A stretch of 64,000 nucleotides of DNA. Origin: Nitrospirales bacterium. GTDB lineage: Bacteria; Nitrospirota; Nitrospiria; Nitrospirales; UBA8639. The notes beneath the pieces are model-generated. The model had not been told where the DNA came from and ran no database searches. It saw only the letters and a program-made list of their open reading frames with translations. Numbering within the stretch: the stretch's first letter is position 1; every line of letters begins with the position of its first letter. The DNA lies in the NCBI GenBank assembly GCA_021603905.1, contig BQIU01000001.1:62001-126000 (forward strand), in the 5' to 3' direction. The position numbers and the translations under genes were made by a program. Positions 9,586 through 17,376 of the stretch are shown here, one piece after another.

Positions 9586-10050
9586 ATGAAGAAGAAGCTA
9601 ACGAACTTCGGTATGAATTTCACGATTCTTCTGGTGTTTTTTGGGTTGTCCGTTTCTCATGCCTATTCCCAAACAAATGGTTCACCAGAGGATTCCCCTT
9701 CTTTTTCTAATGTCGGTCCTTCGTTAAAAGAGTTGGGGGAAGCCCAAAAAGGCATTGATCGATACGAAGAAGCCGAGGACCAATTTAACGAAGGCATTGA
9801 AGAGTTTAATGAGGATCGTCTGCTCTACAAAGAAGCTCAAGCCAAATACCATCGATCCAAGTCAACATATGACCAAGCGAAACATCGATTCAATATAGTT
9901 TCACAAAATTACGAGAAAGAGCGAGATCGGTTTTTAGAAGCAAAAGATAAATTTGTTGGAGCACGAAAAAGATTTCAGGACTCCCGAAAGAATTTCTTTG
10001 GCAGTTCCATCAATGCCGCCAGTAAATCAGATTCCGGAAAAATGCAGTGA
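9586..10050 (+). CDS. exported coiled-coil protein
   Basis: A 154-residue protein with a classic signal peptide (KKK start, hydrophobic core to about residue 27, cleavage near SHAYSQ). It is followed by a Glu/Lys/Asp-rich helix from about residue 50 to 145. The helix is built from repeated units of the type 'Y-x-E-A-x-x-x-F-x-x-G' (for example RYEEAEDQFNEGIEEFNEDR and RFLEAKDKFVGARKRFQDSR). I do not recognise a named family. The likely location is periplasm or outer-membrane face. The ribosome site AAGGAGGTG is very strong. It precedes two BON lipoprotein genes on the same strand. Confidence 0.7.
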   Translation: MKKKLTNFGMNFTILLVFFGLSVSHAYSQTNGSPEDSPSFSNVGPSLKELGEAQKGIDRYEEAEDQFNEGIEEFNEDRLLYKEAQAKYHRSKSTYDQAKHRFNIVSQNYEKERDRFLEAKDKFVGARKRFQDSRKNFFGSSINAASKSDSGKMQ

Positions 10051-10146
10051 TGAACGTACGCAATCTCTTTATCGAGACGATATGTAACACAAGCAAAATG
10101 TTCAACTTCACGAAAATGTTGGAAACATCACAGTAGGAGGACGCAA

Positions 10147-10461
10147 ATGAAATCTCTTTATCGGATGATCCTGTTGAGCAGCATTTTAATTGCAGCGAAC
10201 GCCCTCATGGGATGTGCGGGCGGACCCCAGTCAGAGAGTTTTGGAGAGCATATTGATGACAGCGTGATTACCTCGAAAGTCAAAACATCCTTGTTACGCG
10301 ATCCAGAAGTGTCAGGATTTGATATTAGTGTCAGCACCTTCAAAGGTCGCGTCCAATTAAATGGCCTCGTTGATAACGCAGACCAGGTTGAAAAGGCCTC
10401 TCAATTGGCGCGCGAGGTTGGCGGAGTCGGCTCAGTGGAAAACAATTTATCTATTAAATAA
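10147..10461 (+). CDS. BON-domain lipoprotein
   Basis: A 104-residue lipoprotein with a lipobox (ALMGC, Cys23) and a single BON domain (about residues 38-103) beginning DDSVITSKVKTSLL and ending GGVGSVENNLSIK. The start follows GTAGGAGGACGCAA. The next gene encodes a close paralogue, so this looks like a tandem duplication. OsmY-type BON proteins protect the envelope under osmotic stress; the same role here is inferred. Confidence 0.82.
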   Translation: MKSLYRMILLSSILIAANALMGCAGGPQSESFGEHIDDSVITSKVKTSLLRDPEVSGFDISVSTFKGRVQLNGLVDNADQVEKASQLAREVGGVGSVENNLSIK

Positions 10462-10537
10462 TAAATAAGGCACCACGGTTGCGTGCACAATGTAGGTATG
10501 GCATCAGAGACCTTCCATGCCTCAGGAGCCTAAATGT

Positions 10538-10843
10538 ATGAAATCTCGATTGCTTGCCATGTTTTCATTGGCACTCGCTGGGCTGTTCGTTGGATGTGCA
10601 GCCACGCCGTACCAAGAAAGTACAGGCGAATATATCGATGACAGTGTAATTTCCGCGAAGGTGAAGACCGATCTTTTGCGTTGTCCGATGGTCTCCGGGT
10701 TGGACATTCACGTGCAAACGTTTAAAAATCGTGTGCAACTCAGTGGTTTTGTCAACAATGCACGACAGGCAGAACACGCAGCGACTTTGGCCAAGGAAAT
10801 TGGAGGCGTCGGCGCCATAGAAAACCATATCAGTATCAAATGA
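10538..10843 (+). CDS. BON-domain lipoprotein, paralogue of the preceding gene
   Basis: A lipoprotein of 101 residues from the ATG at 10538, which I prefer because AGGAG lies 9 bases before it. An ATG at 10517 would add seven residues before the basic signal start. Its lipobox is LFVGC. The mature part parallels the preceding gene: DDSVISAKVKTDLLR against DDSVITSKVKTSLLR, and a shared GGVGxxENxxSIK end. One BON domain fills the mature protein. It probably shares a transcript with the gene 76 bases upstream. Confidence 0.82.
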   Translation: MKSRLLAMFSLALAGLFVGCAATPYQESTGEYIDDSVISAKVKTDLLRCPMVSGLDIHVQTFKNRVQLSGFVNNARQAEHAATLAKEIGGVGAIENHISIK

Positions 10844-11321
10844 CGTGGATTGAAATGTTCCGACGCCTCACTATCTACTTTGGCTCGTTCTCTGACAAAG
10901 CTGTTTTCAATCGGAGAGCAGTGCATAATTTATAGATTGGAAACTAAGTCATAGTTTCTTTCCAGTCTGCGAAGCAAAAGCAAAAGACTCAATGTCTTCG
11001 GAAGATAAATGTGTTAAAAGTTTGTGATGACTTGGACAAGCGTTTCTCAAAACAGCTCACTAGTACTTTTCGCTAGTATTCCATATGCATGATGATAGAT
11101 AAAACTCATATCTGCAATACACATGCGCTCTCATACGCAGTCTCTCTATTTTTCTCCAGTCCCCACATTTAAACGGTGGAACAGATGCTCTCTAACGTGA
11201 TGAAGTACGCGCCTAATTAAAGAATACTCCTCCCAGTCTCCATGGAATCAATCCTCCTTCTTTCACAATAAATAGACATGGCATTCCCGACAATGACCTT
11301 AAAGAATGAGAAGACGTTTAT
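10844..11321. other. intergenic region, no gene seen
   Basis: A 478-base stretch between the second BON gene and the convergent DUF1328 gene. It is A/T-rich with several short stop-interrupted frames. I see no RNA gene or repeat here. Confidence 0.45.
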
Positions 11322-11489
11322 CTAAGCTGCTGGAGGACGACGCCCCATGACCGCACTCACAACAAAGATAATAAGAAATACAACGAAAAGTACCCAGGCT
11401 ATATTCGTTGCAGTCCCAGCCACTCCTGATAGTCCAATCGCTCCAGCGATGAGCGCGATCACGAGAAATGTAATTGCCCAGCTTAACAT
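11322..11489 (-). CDS. DUF1328 small membrane protein
   Basis: A 55-residue protein of two membrane helices (about residues 4-26 and 30-48) ending in MGRRPPAA. The pattern [19 protein letters not shown] matches the DUF1328/YtjA family. The start is fixed by GGAGGTGCACA just before ATG at 11489; upstream in-frame codons lack a ribosome site. Family members are small inner-membrane proteins of unknown function, often in stress-related clusters. Confidence 0.85.
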   Translation of the reverse strand: MLSWAITFLVIALIAGAIGLSGVAGTATNIAWVLFVVFLIIFVVSAVMGRRPPAA

Positions 11490-11559
11490 TGTGCACCTCC
11501 ATAGTATGTGAGAGAGGATGGATGTTCTACACACTTCCACCATCAACAAACTAAAATCC

Positions 11560-11590
11560 GGACTCGTCGTTTGTATTTGACGACGAGTCC
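11560..11590 (-). terminator. hairpin after the exported 130-residue protein gene
   Basis: An 11-base perfect stem (GGACTCGTCGT with ACGACGAGTCC) has a 9-base loop. It lies 28 bases beyond the stop of the leftward gene ending at 11618. Only a short T-rich tail follows on that strand (GGATTTTAG), so it may instead be a regulatory or RNA-stability hairpin. Confidence 0.5.
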
Positions 11591-11617
11591 AACACGTTCA
11601 ACGTTCTACTCACTTTT

Positions 11618-12010
11618 TTAAGGCATTTCCATCTCTTTAATTTCTCCAGCTTTCTCGCTCGATTGGGCGGCAATACCTGATTCCTCAGCTTGCTGAATAG
11701 ATAACGCATGTCCTTTTTCAGTGACTTGCGCTGTCACCATATCACCTTTTTTTAGTCCTTCTGATTTTTGAGTCGTCGGACTAACATGTAAGCGCTCTTC
11801 TGTACCTTCTTGGCTTTTCACAACATAGAATTCACCTTCAATCGCAACTAATTCACCCTCGACAGACTTACCTTGACCCTCTGTCATACCAGATTCCTGA
11901 GATTGGGACTGCGAACCCATTGCTGATTTGCCCTGACCCGCAAATGCTGTTCCACACATCGTGAGTCCGATGGCCAAAAACATTGCTGTAATTTTTGATG
12001 AAGTATGCAT
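11618..12010 (-). CDS. small exported protein with 'GEL-IE-YVVK' beta domain
   Basis: A 130-residue protein with a signal peptide (cleavage near AFAGQ), then a Ser/Gln/Gly-rich linker (30-50). A compact beta-rich domain of about 60 residues follows: VEGELVAIEGEFYVVK, then EERLHVSPTTQ, KKGDMVTAQV and GHALSIQQ. It is not a family I can name. The same domain occurs in the lipoprotein at 12365-12784, and a looser version in the protein at 13079-13462. The ribosome site is AGGAGG. It is probably periplasmic. Confidence 0.7.
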   Translation of the reverse strand: MHTSSKITAMFLAIGLTMCGTAFAGQGKSAMGSQSQSQESGMTEGQGKSVEGELVAIEGEFYVVKSQEGTEERLHVSPTTQKSEGLKKGDMVTAQVTEKGHALSIQQAEESGIAAQSSEKAGEIKEMEMP

Positions 12011-12364
12011 GGCTGCCTCCTAGAGATAATTAATGACACTACCATCGCCGTCTAGATATTTTATAACAGTCACAGTTATCCCATACCTACGGACAAATAA
12101 ACATGACTCCATGCTTTTATGTCTATAAGGTCCTTTAGTCCACCTTGGACATTTTGCAAATCGCTATAGAGAACTTGTCCTTTGCGATACAGTTTATGCT
12201 GGACATACCATAAAGCCGCGAGTCTTAGCTTGTTCACTAGATTTCCTGATCGTCGAGTGTAGCGGGATCAACCTCAGTGGCCGGACGTATCTAACTCGAG
12301 GCGACAAGCAGATGACCCGTACTAATCATTCCTACTTCAGTCATTTTTTCAAAAGGAGAGCATC
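12011..12364. other. divergent intergenic region
   Basis: These 354 bases lie between two divergent genes encoding related small exported proteins. They should carry both promoters. I see no further gene. Confidence 0.45.
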
Positions 12365-12784
12365 ATGAAAAATTCCACCACCATACATCGTGCGTATATC
12401 TTGCTTATGACTTTCGGATTGGCCTTTGCAATTTCTGCCTGCGGAAATTCAGATTCGACTTCTGACAATCCATCCGTCGGTGAACAAGCAACCCCAACAG
12501 CCGCACCACCGGTCGTCGAACAAGAAACTCCATCATCAATGCCATCTGTTACTGAAGAAGTCACTCCTTCAACTTCTTCATCGGTCGTCGAGGAAACAAC
12601 TATGCAAGGTGAACTGCTCAAGATCGAGGAAGATATGTACGTCATAAAGGATCGCGAAGGAGCAGAACAGCATTTCGAAGCTAGTTCAAGCACACTCGTG
12701 GATGAGGGGATGAGTACAGGTGATCGCGTAATCGTGAAAATTAACGCGGATGGGGAAGCGATTGCGATTAGGAAGGAGCGATGA
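12365..12784 (+). CDS. lipoprotein with low-complexity linker and 'GEL-IE-YVIK' domain
   Basis: A 139-residue lipoprotein. The lipobox is AISAC (Cys27). Residues 35-78 are Thr/Ser/Pro/Val/Glu-rich with three VVEQE/VTEE-VTPS-type repeats, probably a spacer across the periplasm. Residues 79-139 carry the beta domain shared with the divergent gene at 11618-12010: MQGELLKIEEDMYVIKDREG, then STGDRVIVKI and GEAIAIRKER. The ribosome site is AAAGGAGAG. No known family was recognised. Confidence 0.7.
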   Translation: MKNSTTIHRAYILLMTFGLAFAISACGNSDSTSDNPSVGEQATPTAAPPVVEQETPSSMPSVTEEVTPSTSSSVVEETTMQGELLKIEEDMYVIKDREGAEQHFEASSSTLVDEGMSTGDRVIVKINADGEAIAIRKER

Positions 12785-12824
12785 GCGTTTAAGAAATTTA
12801 TCAGGTTGCCTAAAGAGAAAGTCT

Positions 12825-12865
12825 TTAGTATGAAGCTCCTATTATCGGTAGGAGCTTCATACTAA
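12825..12865 (+). terminator. strong hairpin after the lipoprotein gene
   Basis: A perfect 17-base stem (TTAGTATGAAGCTCCTA and its complement) has a 7-base loop, 40 bases after the stop codon. It has little U run. It also lies between convergent genes and may serve the metallothionein-like gene on the other strand. Confidence 0.65.
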
Positions 12866-12909
12866 CATTTAATCCTTATAACTTGAAATTCACTAGGATT
12901 TCCAAGGTC

Positions 12910-13059
12910 TCAAGTATTTTTATCCGCCTGACAACCTGAATGACCACATTCACATTTGCCTGCGGAAGGGCTCTTAACATTTCGACAGTTGTCAGAGCAA
13001 AATTCTTTTCCCGGTTCTGCGTCGCACGAACACGATGGATGTGCACATTTTTTAGCCAT
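12910..13059 (-). CDS. metallothionein-like small protein
   Basis: A 49-residue protein below the usual length cutoff. It has eight cysteines and two histidines in a bacterial metallothionein pattern: CAHPSCSCD (Cys5, 10, 12), EFCSDNC (Cys21, 25) and KCECGHSGC (Cys36, 38, 43). The central FCSxxC and terminal CxCGHxGC blocks match the SmtA/BmtA family, which binds Zn, Cd or Cu in the cytoplasm. ATG is preceded by GAGGAGATTAGTT. It starts 19 bases after the stop of the exported-protein gene at 13079-13462, so the two are probably co-transcribed. Metal specificity is not visible. Confidence 0.85.
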   Translation of the reverse strand: MAKKCAHPSCSCDAEPGKEFCSDNCRNVKSPSAGKCECGHSGCQADKNT

Positions 13060-13078
13060 AACTAATCTCCTCTACGAC

Positions 13079-13462
13079 TTAGTGTTTGTCTTCGTCATGT
13101 GAAAGTTGATAGTCAACCACCTTATTCTTGTTATTGACGGTAATTTCCAAACGATCACCTTGCTTTATCTCATCTGCTTTGCTCGCTATTTTCTCTAACT
13201 CTAAATAACGAGGAGACATTTCACCCGCCTCACCCGCATCCACCTTAATCGTATTCTCATTCACGCCCTCAACTGTCCCATAGATAATACGCTGTCCCGC
13301 GGCCAGACCGTTTGTTTTATGTTGCCGATCTGTTGCCTCTGTCATTTCCTGTTGATGCCCTTCTCCCCCGACACCAGTAGCCGTCATACCAAATAGACTG
13401 AAGCATACAGCACTGGTCAGAATAATCGTCTTCGAAAACAATTTACATTCATGAATCATCAT
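13079..13462 (-). CDS. exported small protein upstream of the metallothionein-like gene
   Basis: A 127-residue protein with a signal sequence (hydrophobic residues 11-30, cleavage near ATGVGG). A His/Gln/Thr-rich segment follows (GHQQEMTEATDRQHK), then a beta-rich domain: GQRIIYGTVEGVNENTIKVD, KQGDRLEITV, KVVDYQLSHDEDKH. It loosely recalls the exported proteins at 11618 and 12365. Two ATG codons begin the gene and AAAGGAG fits the second better. It probably forms a two-gene operon with the metallothionein-like gene. The His-rich ends could bind metal, but this is speculation. Confidence 0.65.
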   Translation of the reverse strand: MMIHECKLFSKTIILTSAVCFSLFGMTATGVGGEGHQQEMTEATDRQHKTNGLAAGQRIIYGTVEGVNENTIKVDAGEAGEMSPRYLELEKIASKADEIKQGDRLEITVNNKNKVVDYQLSHDEDKH

Positions 13463-13534
13463 GTCTCCTTTCGATTAAAAAATTTCACGTATACTCCACA
13501 CAGACTTTTTAAAAGACAATGATATCTGTACGGG

Positions 13535-14071
13535 TCATTTCCGTGTATCCGCCGTACGGGTCAGAAAATCAGCAAGCTCCCCTGCATGCTTTTCCGTATC
13601 TTGTAAAACATTCACGAGAATTTGATGCGTGACCGGATCGTTATCACCAGTTTTTCGAATAAGCCTAGTATACGATTCGATCTGATTGCGTTCTAACAAT
13701 AAATCCTGAGCAACCATATCTCTCAACGTTGTCCCCTGTTCGGCACGAACGCCAGCCCGACCCGACTTCTTGGCAATTTCGTCTAATTCATAGATAGGAA
13801 CACCACCCAACTGCTGAATACGCTCAGCTAAGGCATCAGCATGTTGTAGTTCTTGATTCGCATGTCCCTCAAATTCAGTTTTGAGTCCTGGCGCCATCAG
13901 AGAAACCGCCATATAGGCATGCTGTTTATACTGAAGATAGCTGGAAATTTCGGTAGAGCGTAACTTATTGAGCTCAGTAATGATGTGTTTGGGGTCCGCT
14001 TTGTACTCTTTCGTGATCGCTCCAGATTTTATTGCTTTTCGTATTTCATCTTCTGACTTTCGTTTTCCCAT
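13535..14071 (-). CDS. ferritin-like (bacterioferritin-type) protein
   Basis: A 178-residue four-helix-bundle protein. Candidate di-iron ligands are Glu41 (LRSTEISSY), Glu74 and His77 (NQELQHA), Glu127 (LLLERNQIESY) and the DTEKHAGEL segment near 158-166. This is the order found in ferritin/bacterioferritin/Dps-like proteins. The N-terminal 30 residues are charged and extra to the bundle. The start has GAGGGAGAC upstream. It probably oxidises or stores iron in the cytoplasm, or protects against peroxide. Whether it forms a 24-mer or a 12-mer cannot be told. Confidence 0.82.
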   Translation of the reverse strand: MGKRKSEDEIRKAIKSGAITKEYKADPKHIITELNKLRSTEISSYLQYKQHAYMAVSLMAPGLKTEFEGHANQELQHADALAERIQQLGGVPIYELDEIAKKSGRAGVRAEQGTTLRDMVAQDLLLERNQIESYTRLIRKTGDNDPVTHQILVNVLQDTEKHAGELADFLTRTADTRK

Positions 14072-14354
14072 GTATTGTCTCCCTCATAGAAAATGACGAT
14101 CCTTCTTGATTAATGTGTTTGGCCTTGCTTCTAAGTGATACTGCGAGTGCCTCTATTGAAGTGTCTACCGGAGGTGTTTTGGGACGTTTCAGCAAAAGAT
14201 ATGAACCACTAGGAGTCATACAGACCTTTCCCCATCCTTGTCGCCAAGCTGTAAAAGCGCAGCTTCCATGTGACTTGCTTCACCGGACATCGGTTCCTAA
14301 CAGCAATATTCCCATGCAACCCTTCGACCGATCTCCTTAAGGCTTCATTTCATC

Positions 14355-15863
14355 TTACAATGGCTGATCAGGTAGGACGTCAAATCCTAAGTATTTTCGT
14401 ATAGTAAGCAGGCTTTCAATTCGCCTAGCGCCACCTTCACGGGCATTCTCTAAGGCCGTTTCATATTCAAAATAATTCTCTACGGTTCCGGAAAGTGTTG
14501 CCACACCCGCTTCAACTTTCACCGAAATATCGTCATGATCCACAAACGGGCTCCACCATAGTTCACTTTCTATTTCACGTTGAATGACCGAATCTGGCTT
14601 CCAAATCCAGGTTTCTTCGACCACTAACTTGTTCTTGACAGCAATCACACCTTTTACCCCAGCGACAGCATCCTGAGCATGTTTTTTTTGAAAATGAGAT
14701 TCGACAGAACCTCGCAATACCACAACGCCGTCACGGACGGAAACGTTCACAAGGAATCTATTAATAAATGCATCCTCATGTAATGCCATTTCGACTTTGC
14801 GTTTCAGTGCGTCATCTTCAATTGGGTTATTTGGTCTGACTTTCAGAAAATTCTTTACCCAGAGAACCCCGCGAGTGTATTTGGCCACATCCTCTGCAGC
14901 TTGCTTTGCTTTGAGGTTATCAACCACCCCAGTCAACGTGACCATCCCATGACGAACATCAATTGTCGGGTTGAAGACCGAAACCCGCGGATCGTACGCA
15001 TATGCTAGAAGCAGAGTTTCTTTAATCTCATCATCGCTCTTATACCCAGGCTGTCCCTTGCGCCGATTTTTTCCCTTAGCCCAAGCCTTGACGAACAAGA
15101 GACTGTCATCGACTTCATTCACTCCCGCTACCTGAACGTCCCGAAGCACGCGTCGCTTCTCGGCGACACTTCCGACAAGGCCGTCTAGGGTGACCGTCCC
15201 GTCTTTTACGGTCACGAGCACCGTGCCGTCATTGACCCAAACATCAGCCTTTAAACGCTTTTGAATTTCTTCTAATAGGACGTCATCTGCACGATCCTCT
15301 TTCTTCTCAATGAGGAGCTTATCCTCAATGTCTCGCACCCCATACACCCCAGACACTACCCATTCGCTTAACGCTCTCGCTGCCCAGGATGGGACCGTCC
15401 CTGTGAGTGTCACCGTTCCATGCTCGACACTGACGTCAATTTTGTAAGAATCTGTCGCAGGATCGTCTTGTAGTGCCAGCCTCACCTTCTCACGGATTTC
15501 TTCATCTGGTCGCTTCGAAACAATAACAGTCAGCCCATCAATCACACTCTCTACGCCCTTGACAGTTTCGACCAGCTTGACTGCTCGATCCTTTGCTCGG
15601 TAATGCGGCATGGCTCCAATCAATGTCACAATTCCCTGTTCTGTTCGTATATCGATCAAATGGGATGGAACATTTTCATCAAGCAGCAATGTGCTTTCCA
15701 CAGCACGGGTGATAGCTCCATCGGTGGGAAGCGTTTTCTCTTGTGCAGCATAAATATTTCCAGAATGTAGAATAATAAAACTACACAACACTCCGGCCCA
15801 TATGTGAAACTTCATAACCTGATGAATATTCAAAGAATGTCGGCCATGACTTCTTAACTGCAT
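14355..15863 (-). CDS. exported protein with six tandem BON domains
   Basis: A 502-residue protein with a signal peptide (hydrophobic residues about 19-38, cleavage near IYAAQ). Six consecutive BON domains follow, at about residues 46-112, 117-183, 190-255, 270-338, 345-412 and 418-490. Each has the pattern 'hydrophobic helix, [DN]VxVxxGxVxLxGxV, helix ending in V-x-x-V-x-[ND]-x-L'. Examples are IDIRTEQGIVTLIGAM, IDVSVEHGTVTLTGTV, IDVRHGMVTLTGVV and ISVKVEAGVATLSGTV. Multi-BON proteins are usually periplasmic or membrane-associated and linked to osmotic stress. The ribosome site AGGAGGTG is strong. Six domains is more than the two of OsmY. Confidence 0.88.
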   Translation of the reverse strand: MQLRSHGRHSLNIHQVMKFHIWAGVLCSFIILHSGNIYAAQEKTLPTDGAITRAVESTLLLDENVPSHLIDIRTEQGIVTLIGAMPHYRAKDRAVKLVETVKGVESVIDGLTVIVSKRPDEEIREKVRLALQDDPATDSYKIDVSVEHGTVTLTGTVPSWAARALSEWVVSGVYGVRDIEDKLLIEKKEDRADDVLLEEIQKRLKADVWVNDGTVLVTVKDGTVTLDGLVGSVAEKRRVLRDVQVAGVNEVDDSLLFVKAWAKGKNRRKGQPGYKSDDEIKETLLLAYAYDPRVSVFNPTIDVRHGMVTLTGVVDNLKAKQAAEDVAKYTRGVLWVKNFLKVRPNNPIEDDALKRKVEMALHEDAFINRFLVNVSVRDGVVVLRGSVESHFQKKHAQDAVAGVKGVIAVKNKLVVEETWIWKPDSVIQREIESELWWSPFVDHDDISVKVEAGVATLSGTVENYFEYETALENAREGGARRIESLLTIRKYLGFDVLPDQPL

Positions 15864-16114
15864 TCACACCTCCTACAGATGACTAAAAAACTTCATTCAA
15901 TATAAACCCGATCACTCAGGCCTTACCTGCCAGATACGTAACACCACAGACACATCATGTATGTCTTCTACAGTACCGACATCGGTAAACCCTTGCACTA
16001 GACAAAAATAAATGGTTACAAGAAGTCTTGTCTAATACATGATTCCAACCCTCCCATTATGATACACATTCACGTCGATATACGAGATAATCGACGCGAC
16101 AATTATACAATTGG

Positions 16115-16636
16115 TTAAAATTCTAAATTCTTCTTGATTTGTGAAATGAGGAACTGCGGAGGAAAAGCAGGATCAAGAATCAATGCATCATCAGGCTCTT
16201 CAAGCTCATGCAACTGCGACTCCAAAAGAACCTCGTTCATAAAATGCATTTCCCGTTTTGACAAACGTTCTCTTATCAGGGAATCTGAGCTCTTTAAATA
16301 GACAAACCCGATGCGAGGACTGTTCGCTGCAAGAACGTCTCGATACCCCTGTTTCAAGGCAGAACATGAGATTACCGCATGCTCGGAGGTAATAATGAGC
16401 TCTTCAATCAACTGTCTCAACGCCTGCAACCACGGCTCGCGATCCGCATCAGTTAATGGAACGCCACAAGTCATCTTGTTGATATTCTTCTGAGAATGGA
16501 AATTATCTCCCTCGTAAAAAGACCATCCAAGATCTTTCGCAAGAAGTGTTCCGATCGTGGTCTTTCCTGATCCAGATACCCCCATAATGATAAGAATTTG
16601 AACAGAAGAATTAAACGGAGACGAACGAATCTTCAT
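16115..16636 (-). CDS. gntK: gluconokinase
   Basis: A 173-residue kinase from ATG at 16636; a TTG four codons upstream is the alternative. A P-loop (MGVSGSGKTT) near the N terminus is followed by family motifs of gluconate kinase: EGDNFHS, NINKMTCGVPLTDADREPWL, ISCSALKQGYRD, VYLKSS and HFMNEVLLESQLHELEEP. It phosphorylates D-gluconate to 6-phosphogluconate, feeding the pentose phosphate pathway. No gluconate permease or 6-phosphogluconate dehydratase is nearby. An N-terminal stretch of 17 residues before the first strand is longer than in E. coli GntK. Confidence 0.87.
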   Translation of the reverse strand: MKIRSSPFNSSVQILIIMGVSGSGKTTIGTLLAKDLGWSFYEGDNFHSQKNINKMTCGVPLTDADREPWLQALRQLIEELIITSEHAVISCSALKQGYRDVLAANSPRIGFVYLKSSDSLIRERLSKREMHFMNEVLLESQLHELEEPDDALILDPAFPPQFLISQIKKNLEF

Positions 16637-16742
16637 AAATAAAGACAACGTTTAGGAGAAGCAATCCTTTTAAGCCGACGAACGATCAATGACTCACAAC
16701 AGTTGAAAGATACCATGCACAAGTCATAGCGCACCAAGGATA

Positions 16743-16783
16743 AAAAAACCTGAAGCATGCTCAATTGCACACTTCAGGTTTTT
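16743..16783 (-). terminator. rho-independent terminator after the 17194-16814 gene
   Basis: On the minus strand a 12-base stem (AAAAACCTGAAG with CTTCAGGTTTTT) around a 16-base loop runs into seven T residues. It lies 31 bases after the stop codon. Confidence 0.8.
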
Positions 16784-16813
16784 ATCAGTGCAGTAATTAC
16801 TATCGTCTCGGTA

Positions 16814-17194
16814 CTAATGTGGCACTTTAGGAAGCTCTTTTGATTCTTGCCCAAGATGTTCGGGAAGATGCTCAGGATTCACAGTCATTTCTGGGTCAAC
16901 AACCGGAGGAGCAATCGTCATTTCTGGATCAGTGACAGGAGGAACAATAACGGCAGGAGAGTCGGTCATATCGTTCGGTGATTGTTGACTTTGAGACTCA
17001 ATCGAATCTGTTGGCTCCTGGGCCTCTGGTACTTGTTCCGACTCAGAAATATTCTCACTGTCACCCTCTGATCGTGAAGCTGAGCTGGAATTCGAGTCAA
17101 TCAACTGTCCAAATGCTGCATTGCGTAGCGTAGTAGCATTGGCTACAAACGACCCGATCGTGACAAAAATTAGTATGAGAAATAATGTTTTCAT
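16814..17194 (-). CDS. exported low-complexity protein
   Basis: A 126-residue protein from ATG at 17194, chosen because AAGGAGTG sits before it. It has a signal peptide (cleavage near FVANA) and a Ser/Glu/Pro/Gln-rich, probably disordered mature part. Near the C terminus is a short repeat, PPVTDPEMTIAPPVVDPEMT, that is, two copies of 'PPV-x-DPEMT'. It is acidic. No family is recognised. It is monocistronic with its own terminator. Confidence 0.55.
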   Translation of the reverse strand: MKTLFLILIFVTIGSFVANATTLRNAAFGQLIDSNSSSASRSEGDSENISESEQVPEAQEPTDSIESQSQQSPNDMTDSPAVIVPPVTDPEMTIAPPVVDPEMTVNPEHLPEHLGQESKELPKVPH

Positions 17195-17376
17195 GATTAT
17201 CACTCCTTACTTAGATTCATGCGAAATGTGTTGATTCACAGTATCCTCAACGTCGTTAATTATCCTTAAAACAACACCATATTTTACCCTACTTCGTATC
17301 TAAAAAACACGCGCCATAACCACACTGAGCTCGTCAATGCTTGTACTCCTCATTTTTTGATCATTCATTTTTTTTA

